DNA of 16,009 nt from CAZPMT01 sp964587655. GTDB lineage: Bacteria > Hydrogenedentota > Hydrogenedentia > Hydrogenedentales > SLHB01. Positions 7,067 through 14,500 of the stretch are shown one piece after another. Under the pieces are notes generated by a model. It was not told where the DNA came from. It did no database searches and saw nothing but the letters and a program-made list of their open reading frames with translations. The stretch's first letter is position 1. Each line of letters opens with the position of its first letter. The stretch is from the NCBI GenBank assembly GCA_964587655.1, contig CAZPMT010000133.1, positions 1-16,009 on the forward strand. Reading direction: 5' to 3'. The position numbers and the translations under genes are program-made.

Positions 7067-8044
7067 CTACTCGATGGGTGTGAATATGGCTGTCACCGCC
7101 TCGTGCAGTTTGTTGGCAAGTTCAATCCGGTCCGTTCCGGAAATGGGATCCGGCCCGAACGTGACGATGAAGTCGAAATGCGGCAGCGCGAAGAGCTTCA
7201 TCAAGTGCTGTAGGAACGTCTGCCGTTCATACATTGCCCGTTCCGATTCCGGGATCTTGCCGTCGGGCGTGGGCAGATAAGGGTTAGGTCCGAAGATCAT
7301 CGCCTTCGACGGGGGCGGATACCCTTGCGGGGTCCTGTACGTGATGCTCATGTAGTGAACGGGCTTGCCTGCGGTGATGGCCGCGTCGAGAAGCCCTCCG
7401 CGGAACATGCGCACGCCGCTCCCGCGAAGAATCGTTGTCTCCGGGGTTTCCGGCGCCATAAGGAGACTGCGTCCTTCTTTGACGGCCTGAACCATGAGGG
7501 CCTTCACGCGCGCGGTGTCTTCTTTGACGCGCCGGACAAATATCGGATCCAAAGCGGACATCAGCGCGCCAATAAGCGGGACGCGCCGGATGGGATCTTC
7601 CACGATGCCCACGGCGTCCAGCAGGCCGCACACGCCGTAGAAATCGAGCCACGCGAGGTGATTCGTCACGAGAAAGTACGGAGGCTTCGGCGGAACGCCG
7701 TTCACAATGACCCGCATGCCCATGAGCCGGCGAGATCCCGTGATCCATATAAACACCACGGCCTTGCGGAGCCGGGCGGATAGGGGCTTAGAGAAGACAC
7801 GGACCGCCGTTACGCCCTGGAGCATAAGGTAACAGATAAGGATCCAACCTAATGCCAGCACAAGGCGGATCCCGGCACGTACCGGACCCACTATGCGACT
7901 CGCCAAACTACGGGTTCGGGCTGTAGCCTGCGCCGTCTTTGAACCCTCCGCTCTCCCTCCCAAAGGTCCCAGAGGGGGTTTTGCCCTTGCGGATTTCCGA
8001 TAACTGCGGCAGAAGCTCGCCTCCGATAATACAGATGAATCCAA
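7067..8044 (-). CDS. PlsC-like lysophospholipid/glycerolipid acyltransferase
   Basis: This membrane-associated acyltransferase moves fatty acyl groups from a carrier onto a lysolipid or related acceptor. It has the family's HX4D catalytic motif, NHLAWLD (His129, Asp134 in the long form). Motif II-like RRVPLIGALMSALDPIFVRR lies at 153-172. The third motif, normally FPEGTR, reads MAPETPETTILRGSG (196-210), a divergence that may mark a different acceptor. A hydrophobic segment spans about 61-80. The start is uncertain. The TTG at 8044 has no good Shine-Dalgarno, and the first 50 residues are basic and unlike the family, so the true start may be further in. It precedes the double-GNAT gene by 15 nt, suggesting co-translation and a shared lipid pathway. 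A polar-lipid modifying role is inference. Confidence 0.83.
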   Translation of the reverse strand: MDSSVLSEASFCRSYRKSARAKPPLGPLGGRAEGSKTAQATARTRSLASRIVGPVRAGIRLVLALGWILICYLMLQGVTAVRVFSKPLSARLRKAVVFIWITGSRRLMGMRVIVNGVPPKPPYFLVTNHLAWLDFYGVCGLLDAVGIVEDPIRRVPLIGALMSALDPIFVRRVKEDTARVKALMVQAVKEGRSLLMAPETPETTILRGSGVRMFRGGLLDAAITAGKPVHYMSITYRTPQGYPPPSKAMIFGPNPYLPTPDGKIPESERAMYERQTFLQHLMKLFALPHFDFIVTFGPDPISGTDRIELANKLHEAVTAIFTPIE

Positions 8045-8132
8045 GAGAAGTTACACGGGGCTCTTCAGAGGGGCGCGGATCTCAGCGGTTTGCTGGATCT
8101 GTCAAGAGATAATCCGGCGAACGCCCTGTTAG

Positions 8133-8675
8133 TCACCGCTCGGAGGGGAGGAAACGGCGCGGATCCACGGGGGCGCCGTCGACGTGGACCTCGTAATGGA
8201 CGTGGAAGCCGGTGGTCCTGCCCGTCTTGCCGACGCGGCCGATACGCTTTCCCTGGCCGACCCTTCTGTCCTCTTTTACGTCGAGCGAATTCAGGTGCGC
8301 GTACCACGTCTCGATGCCGCCCGCGTGCGCGATCTTCACAAGCTTCCCGTAGCCGCCCTTGTTATACTCCGCGCAAGTAACCCTCCCGTCCGCGGTCGCG
8401 ATCACCGGCGTCCCCTTCGGGGCTGCGATGTCAATCCCACGGTGCGAATGGAAGCCTCCGTTCTGAGAGGCCGCGCGATCACCGAAGCGGGAAGTAATGC
8501 GGATGTCCGCGTCAGCGATCGGCCAGATGGAGGGGACGCCCCGGGAAGGTGCGATGGAAATGCGCTCAGTGCGCCGCGTGGTGCATCCGTTCAATAACGT
8601 TCCGGCAAGGACGAGCACGAGCACCAGAGCGCATTGCCAAGCCGGGCGAACCTTCCGCGGCGCATCGGACATCAT
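8133..8675 (-). CDS. M23-family (LytM-type) murein peptidase lipoprotein
   Basis: This 180-residue protein is predicted to be exported and lipid-anchored. A basic N-terminus and hydrophobic stretch at 13-28 end in LNGC with Cys31 as the lipidation site (Asn at -2 is slightly off consensus). The M23 domain covers about 60-176. HRGID gives zinc ligands His78 and Asp82, WYAHL gives His127, and FHVHYE gives His158 and His160. All catalytic residues are present, so it is likely an active zinc endopeptidase cutting peptide cross-links in peptidoglycan, not a degenerate EnvC/NlpD activator. The two consecutive ATG codons follow AGGAGA about 10 nt upstream. It sits 63 nt after the SpoU gene and 88 nt before the acyltransferase gene in the same direction. 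The envelope theme fits its neighbours. Confidence 0.93.
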   Translation of the reverse strand: MMSDAPRKVRPAWQCALVLVLVLAGTLLNGCTTRRTERISIAPSRGVPSIWPIADADIRITSRFGDRAASQNGGFHSHRGIDIAAPKGTPVIATADGRVTCAEYNKGGYGKLVKIAHAGGIETWYAHLNSLDVKEDRRVGQGKRIGRVGKTGRTTGFHVHYEVHVDGAPVDPRRFLPSER

Positions 8676-8738
8676 GTCTCGTCAATCTCCTGTGTCGCGC
8701 TAGAGTTGCATTCGATGCTATCGAGACGGCGCCGGGCG

Positions 8739-9266
8739 CTACGCTTGCGCTTCCCACTGGCGCACGATCTCATACAGTATCACGCCGAAAGCCGTGGCCA
8801 CGTTGATGCTGTTCTTGTAGCCGTGCATGGGAATGCAGACGACAGCGTCACACCGGCCAAGGGTCTTCTCATTGATGCCCGTCACTTCATTTCCGAAAAC
8901 GACGGCCACCGGTCTCGGCCACTGAAACAGCGTGTGCGGCACGGCGTTTTCCGTGGTCTCGACCGCGGCGATGGGGATCCCCTTTTCGCGCAGACGGTCC
9001 AAGGCGTCCGACGTGCGTTCGTAGTACGTCCACGGCACATATTCGAAGGCGCCCAAGGACGTTTTCTCGATCTTGCGGTGCGGGGGATGGGCCGACATGC
9101 CGCAGAGGTGAATGTGCTCGACGGACGCCGCGTCGGACGTGCGGAAGATCGAGCCGACGTTGTATGCGCTACGGAGATTGTCCAGAACCACGTGCACCGG
9201 GTTCCGCGCCCTCGTGGGCAGTTGGTCGCGGGGAAGGCCGGCGTAATGAGGTTCGCGGTCATTCAT
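8739..9266 (-). CDS. SpoU/TrmH-family RNA 2'-O-methyltransferase
   Basis: This 175-residue SPOUT-class enzyme uses S-adenosylmethionine to methylate ribose 2'-OH in tRNA or rRNA. It acts in the cytosol, usually as a dimer. The three family motifs are intact: motif 1 NLRSAYNVGSIFRTSDAA (residues 30-47, with the catalytic-type Arg42), motif 2 VVFGNEVTGI (122-131), and motif 3 IPMHGYKNSINVATAFGVIL (145-164), which forms the knot that binds the cofactor. It lacks the extra N-terminal RNA-binding domain of RlmB-like members, so a tRNA target is plausible but not decided. The ATG lies 8 nt after the phosphoesterase stop with no clear Shine-Dalgarno. Expression may depend on translation of the preceding gene. 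Confidence 0.93.
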   Translation of the reverse strand: MNDREPHYAGLPRDQLPTRARNPVHVVLDNLRSAYNVGSIFRTSDAASVEHIHLCGMSAHPPHRKIEKTSLGAFEYVPWTYYERTSDALDRLREKGIPIAAVETTENAVPHTLFQWPRPVAVVFGNEVTGINEKTLGRCDAVVCIPMHGYKNSINVATAFGVILYEIVRQWEAQA

Positions 9267-9274
9267 TTTCGACG

Positions 9275-10318
9275 CTATTCTACGCTCACGATGCGTTGCG
9301 GGGGCCGCGGCTTCACGCCCTTCGGGGAGACGTCGAACAGGCGCGCGAAACCGTCCACGGTTGCCGCGGTCACGGTCAGGATCGTCGTTCCCCAGGGCAC
9401 CTTCTTCTCGCCGTCGTCGTTCGAGCGATGCCAGTGCCCCATAATGAGGTGATCCAGCGGGTCATCGACAAAGAGGGCGATCTGACTGCGCATACCCATG
9501 TCGGGCTCGTAGCGGTGCGTGAAGCCGATGGACCACCGCGCGGGCTTGATCAAGCGCCGGTAGACCTCGAGGTCCGCATCCTGCGAGTCCAATTCGTCCG
9601 CCGTCATGAAGTCCTTCGTATCGAAAGAAAGATACCCGTCCCGTCCGAACCAATACATGTAGCAGTTCGATCCGAAGTAGTTCTCGTAATTCAGTCCTTG
9701 CCGATCGTGGTTGCCCGGACAGACAAACGTCGGAAGGTTCGAGATGTCGAGCGCCTTCAGGAACTCCTGGAATTGCGCGGCCTCGCCGCCGTCCGTAAGG
9801 TCGCCCGTGATCAACACAAGCGCGGCCTCGGAACCGTTGAGGACGTTCAGGGCGTCCCGAAGGATCTCGCTCGGACTCCGTTTGGCCCGATCGGATCCGA
9901 CGTGCGTGTCCGTCAATTGAGCCAGCACGTAGGATTCGGGAAAGGACTCACGTACGAACACGGCTCGATCATTCCGATCCGTTTGATCACCGGCGGCGGC
10001 CTCCAGCGAATAAGTCCCCGGCGGCGTTTCCGCCGGAACTGTACACTGCCCTCGAACCGAACCGCCCGGAAGCGGCGTCCATTCCGTCGCGAGGTCATAT
10101 GAGATGCCTGCGCCCGACAAGCGCATGGTCCCCTGTGCCGCAAGCACGACGTCGAAGACCGTTCCGGGCAACGCGATTGCGGGAATGCCGTTGTTCGGAG
10201 TACGGATCAGGCCGAGCGTTCCATCGGGTTGCCGCGCGAAGGCCGGCGGGACAAAAGCGACGAGCAATACCAGGGACAGGCGCCATGCACCTCCCCTGTA
10301 CCGTGTTTGCGTCCTCAT
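9275..10318 (-). CDS. Secreted calcineurin-like metallophosphoesterase
   Basis: The 347-residue protein starts with a signal peptide (cleavage likely after PPAFA, residue 28). A beta-rich N-terminal region of about 100 residues follows, resembling an immunoglobulin-like or purple-acid-phosphatase-type N domain. The phosphoesterase domain has the full binuclear metal set: LTDTHVG (Asp137, His139), TGDLTDGG (Asp173), PGNHD (Asn203, His204), THRYE (His268) and GHWHRSND (His295, His297). It should hydrolyse phosphate mono- or diesters outside the cytoplasm, substrate unknown. The ATG overlaps the TGA of the propeller gene (ATGA), and GGAGG at 10326-10330 lies inside the end of that gene with 7 nt spacing. 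The two are therefore probably translationally coupled and may work together in the periplasm. Confidence 0.93.
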   Translation of the reverse strand: MRTQTRYRGGAWRLSLVLLVAFVPPAFARQPDGTLGLIRTPNNGIPAIALPGTVFDVVLAAQGTMRLSGAGISYDLATEWTPLPGGSVRGQCTVPAETPPGTYSLEAAAGDQTDRNDRAVFVRESFPESYVLAQLTDTHVGSDRAKRSPSEILRDALNVLNGSEAALVLITGDLTDGGEAAQFQEFLKALDISNLPTFVCPGNHDRQGLNYENYFGSNCYMYWFGRDGYLSFDTKDFMTADELDSQDADLEVYRRLIKPARWSIGFTHRYEPDMGMRSQIALFVDDPLDHLIMGHWHRSNDDGEKKVPWGTTILTVTAATVDGFARLFDVSPKGVKPRPPQRIVSVE

Positions 10319-11460
10319 CGCTTGACCTCCGGGCGCCAGGCCGGCGCAAGGTCGAGTCCCGGATGGTTCGTGATCTGCTTCACTTCCTCGCCTGCGGGAT
10401 CGGCTATGAAGATCTCACTGTTACCCGTTCGGTTGGAGACGAACGCGATCCACTTGCCATCAGGGGACCAAGACGGAGACCAATTATCGGACACGGCGTC
10501 CGTGGCTACCGGCGACACCCGCGCGGTGGCAGCGTGCACGCGATAGAGGCCGCGTCTCCCGTCGCGGAAGGACTCGAAGGCCAGCCATTCACTGTCCGGC
10601 GACCATACCGGATTCCAGTCGGCGGCCCGGTGATTCGTTACGTCGCGCAAAGCGCTTTTCGACGCCACGAAGATCTCGCGGTCTCCACCGTCGTTGGATT
10701 CAAATGCGATGTTACGTCCGTCGGGACTCGGCTCGGCCGCCCACTCGACGTAGTTGTCGCCGGGCACGAGCGGCGCAATCGCCTCGAGTGCGCCGAGGAG
10801 GAGCGTCGTCGTGTACCTGCCTCTTTCACCGGTGAGTCCCAACGCGAGGAAGACCGGACTGTCTCCTCGCGGTTCGTACGTTCCCACAACCTGTCCCTGC
10901 GCGTTCTGCCAAGCCAGATCCTTCGCGGGAGGAAGAAGATCAAATATCCGCAGGTTGGGCAGCCACACGGGCCGCATCAGACCGGTTTTCCCGCCGGCCC
11001 ATGCGGACTCCGTCCCCGCCTTCACGTCACAGTTTGTCGTGGTTTGACAAACTGTGTGGACCATTATCTGGTGATCAAACCCGTCTCCGTCGCTCGCCTC
11101 GTAGACGAGCAACGAACCGTCCGGCGACCAGCGCGGATTCCGGTTCCATTTCCGCGCGTGAGTGAGCCTGCGGGGTTCGCTCCCATCGCCCGTATTATGG
11201 ACCGACATACGGGCGGGAGTCGCGATGCAAATGCCAAGTCCTTCCGGCTGTTTCGAGGAGAACGCGAGCTTGGAGCCGTCCGACGACCAAACGGGACGCC
11301 CGTCAAGGGCGCCAGTACCGGCCTTCGACACTGCCCCCGACTGCACGTCGACGATGCAGACGCATTGATCTTCTTGTTCGGTCCCTGAAAGGTAGGCGAT
11401 CTGCCCCGCGGGCGCCGCAGTCCCGAGCACAAGACTGACCAGGCAAAGAAATCCCGTCAT
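10315..11460 (-). CDS. TolB-like (PD40/WD40-like) beta-propeller exported protein
   Basis: The protein has 381 residues from the ATG at 11460. It starts with a short signal peptide (FLCLVSLVLGTAAPAG) and then PD40-type blades recognisable by W/P-S-P-D-G-x-x-hydrophobic-A-F: VWSSDGSKLAF (58), RWSPDGSLLVY (110), PSPDGRNIAF (244), VWSPDSEWLAF (285) and SWSPDGKWIAF (330). Such propellers usually bind proteins or glycans in the periplasm. It lacks TolB's N-terminal domain and its tol-pal neighbours, so it is not TolB itself. A GTG at 11508 is an alternative start, but it lies inside a palindromic repeat and would put 16 odd residues before the signal peptide. The middle (residues 135-145, HTVCQTTTNCD) is encoded by a second copy of that palindrome. 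Its stop overlaps the phosphoesterase start. Confidence 0.87.
   Translation of the reverse strand: MTGFLCLVSLVLGTAAPAGQIAYLSGTEQEDQCVCIVDVQSGAVSKAGTGALDGRPVWSSDGSKLAFSSKQPEGLGICIATPARMSVHNTGDGSEPRRLTHARKWNRNPRWSPDGSLLVYEASDGDGFDHQIMVHTVCQTTTNCDVKAGTESAWAGGKTGLMRPVWLPNLRIFDLLPPAKDLAWQNAQGQVVGTYEPRGDSPVFLALGLTGERGRYTTTLLLGALEAIAPLVPGDNYVEWAAEPSPDGRNIAFESNDGGDREIFVASKSALRDVTNHRAADWNPVWSPDSEWLAFESFRDGRRGLYRVHAATARVSPVATDAVSDNWSPSWSPDGKWIAFVSNRTGNSEIFIADPAGEEVKQITNHPGLDLAPAWRPEVKR
11028..11056. repeat. Palindromic repeat B, copy inside the propeller gene
   Basis: Perfect 11-nt arms (CACAGTTTGTC / GACAAACTGTG) flank a 7-nt spacer, GTGGTTT on the plus strand. Read on the minus strand the 29 nt differ from the intergenic copy at 11506-11534 at a single base in the spacer, so the two copies lie in opposite orientation. 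Here it is translated in frame as HTVCQTTTNCD within the beta-propeller protein. Confidence 0.9.
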
Positions 11461-11505
11461 GACTGAATTCCCGGCGCCGTCCGCATCGCGTCTAAGAACA
11501 CTCCC

Positions 11506-11534
11506 CACAGTTTGTCAAACCCCGACAAACTGTG
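11506..11534. repeat. Palindromic repeat B, intergenic copy
   Basis: Perfect 11-nt arms at 11506-11516 and 11524-11534 surround the spacer AAACCCC. It lies between the protease stop (11581) and the propeller start (11460). It covers the alternative GTG start at 11508. No T-run follows on either strand, so it is not a canonical terminator, although it could block or stabilise the protease transcript end. Confidence 0.9.
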
Positions 11535-11580
11535 TTGACCTGAACGGCGCAACGGGGAGCAATGAGACTGATTCGAGGAT

Positions 11581-14500
11581 CTAGTTTCCAATCGCTTTGT
11601 TAATCACCACCTGGAGGTCCGCGGCGTTGATCTTTCCGTCGAGGTTCACGTCCGCATCGACCTGGCTTTTGGAAAGCTCCAGGACCGCGTTAATAACGAG
11701 CTGGACGTCAACCGCGTCGACCTTGCCGTCGTGATTGACGTCGGCTTTCAAGACGGAACTGCCGGTATCGACGAAGGTAAACGCTTCCTGCATTGTCGTG
11801 GGTCCCGCAGCCGTGACAACCACGACGTCTTCCGGTATCGGGAGGCCGCCCGTGACGAAAGACGGGGCGTGCGCCGGCGTCGCGGCCTCGATCCGGTATT
11901 GGCTGATCGAGCGGAACGACTGCGCGTCGATGCCTCCGAAGGTGATCGAGACGGGATTGCTTAGCCGCTTGCCGAGGATCACAACAGTGGTGTCGCCCGT
12001 CGCGGGGCCGGACGCCGCCGGCAAGTTGGGAATCGAAACGCCTTCAGGCGCCCCAGCGGGGACGTCCTCGGGAAGGACCACGTTGAAGATCCGCGGCAAT
12101 GACAGAATCGTCACGACCGGGGACGTCTGCGACATGCCCTCGATCGGGTAGCCGTACAACCCTGAAACCGTGCGCGGAGTGACCACGTAGAACCACGTTT
12201 CATTCGGCTTCGTGACGTCCGGCGACACCACCTTCAGGTTGTTGAACGCGGGAATCAGGGCGTTGTTCTTGAACCACAGGATCTGCGTGGGGCCTTCGGC
12301 GAAAAGCCCCGGCTGGAGGAATTCGCCCGGATGCCCGTAGTTGTAGGCCACGATAAGCTGCGCGTCATCGTCCACCGGACGGTCGCGCCGCGGGTCCTCG
12401 AGGGGATTGTTGGTCTTCAATACCACGTCAGTGGCCGTGGGCAGGGGTTCCGTGATTCCGACCGCAAGATTCACGTCCTGGTACGCCGTCATGTTGCCGA
12501 GCGTCGCGACGATGCGAACCACGTACATCCCGTAGTCCATCGGCCCCGTCTGCCAGCGGAACGTGCCGGTGCCGTCGTGATTATCCGCGAACGGCGCCTG
12601 CGTTGCCGGAGGTGTGCCCGTGTACAGCGCATCTTCGCCCGGCCCGTTCCATTCGGCGGAGAGAACCGGAACGCCGGGGCCGGCCGGCACGCGCGTCTTG
12701 GCGACGAATACGACCTCTTCCCCAACATCCGCTTTCTGCACTGCGATTGGCTCGATCGTCATGGCGCTCACGCCTTGCGGGAAGTCCGACAGGTTCGACG
12801 ATATCCGCACATGTTGCAGGCCGGGGAACAGCAACGCGGGATCCTCGGGCATTCCCTGTCCGTCTGACAAGCCGACAATCACGTTGTGCGCCGTGCAACT
12901 CAGGTACGTGAACCGGATGTGGCCGCTGAAGAAGAGCTCGACCTGCACCGTGTTCGGATTGAGCGCGGGCGGATCGATGATCCAGTCCATCTCTGGAATG
13001 TTCTCAAACGTAATCACCGCCTTGTCGTCCAGGAAACGCGCCCATGCCTCGCCGAACGCGTTCGGGGCGAGGTCGGAGAATAGGAAGGAGATCCGCGGGA
13101 TCGCGAAATGCGAGGCCAAGGAAGGAACCAGGTTCTCCTCGCTGAACTCATCTACATTCCGGAAGGCTATGTAGCCGTTTGCCGCCAGATACAGACTGTC
13201 ATAGCGTACGCCGAAGAACGGGAACGGCGCAATCAGCATGGCCTGCACGATTTGGTTCCGGCTCAGCGGGAGCGCGTACGAACCGCCATTCTCGTCCTGC
13301 CTCGCCACTGGAAGCTCGGAAATGTTCTTCGTGACCTGGACGTTATATACGGAATAGTAATTCCCGACCGTGGGAGACTGACCGACGGACGCGTCCGGCG
13401 TCCCGACAGGCGAGAAGAGAATCTGCGTCATGGACAGATCAAACGGATTAGCCGCACTCGGCGGTGTGGTCGATCCCGGAGCGAACGCCTCCGTGAGGAA
13501 GTCAGCCGGCGTTGTGCCCGCCACCGCGCGCGTGAAACGCTGATTGGGGAAGCCGACCGCCAACTGAGCGAATATCGTGTAAAAGTATTCCGTACCGGCC
13601 ACGACGGCTGTATCCAGGAACTTCTCGGCGGTGCCCCGGTAGATCTCCATGCCCTCGGTCGGGACCGTCTGGTAACCTTTCGTGTCGCGCGTGACGATGA
13701 CCCGCTTGAAGAATCTCGTGGTCGGGTTATTCCACGTCAGCGAGATAACCGGCCGCCCGAGATTGTCGACCGTCGGGATCGCCCGAAACGATTTGATCAA
13801 CTCGTCGCTCGTGTCAGGCGCGATCTCGACTGCGCGCGCCGCCGCGCCAACGTTAGCTCGTTCGTTAAAATTGTAGCCCTGATTGATTGTGGCCTGGCTA
13901 AGCGCATTGTACACGTCGTTGAAGTCGGAGGCCTCGGTGAGCAAGTTCACCTGCAGTTCGTAGAAGAGCTTCGCTGTCTTCTCGATGCCCATCCCCGTTA
14001 TCGTGTAACCGTTGAAACTGTCGCCGTCGGTGAGGAGATAGCACAGCTTGTTCGTGACGCCGCTGTTGGTGTGTACGCCGCCGTTGTCCCAGGATCCGTA
14101 GAAGTAGTAAGGGCTGCCGACCCGGTCGGGGTGCCCGAACTCGGGCGGGTTCTTCATGTTGCGAATAGCGCCGCCGGGCACGTCCTCGCCCAAGAGCCAG
14201 CGCACCGCGGGCGTGTCGTTGCCGCGGCCGTTCGTCAGATCGATCCACTCGCCCCACATATCCGAAAAGGACTCGTTGAGCGCCCCGGACTGATACTCAT
14301 AGATGAGATCGGATTCATACGAGGTCACGCCGTGCGTCAGCTCATGGGCCACAACGTCGTCGGCCGAGGCATAACCATCTCCGAAGTACATATGGTCCGG
14401 GCTGATGCCGAGAAACCGTTCGATGAGGTCAGAATAAGGCGATCTCGTCACATACATGGCATTCTCTACCGGGCAGCCGAAATAGGGGTTGCACCAGCGA

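Noticed and set aside
7919..7934. GGCTGTAGCC resembling the heptamer repeat
   Set aside because: It is a single isolated copy inside the acyltransferase coding region, not tandem and likely chance.
10099..11388. 429-residue plus-strand frame across the propeller and phosphoesterase genes
   Set aside because: It is an antisense shadow with no ribosome-binding site and no recognisable motif. The minus strand has clear PD40 blades and metal-binding motifs.
11461..11508. GTG start for the propeller gene, 16 codons upstream
   Set aside because: It lies inside palindromic repeat B and would place a charged segment before the signal peptide. ATG at 11460 is more likely, although its ribosome-binding site is weak.
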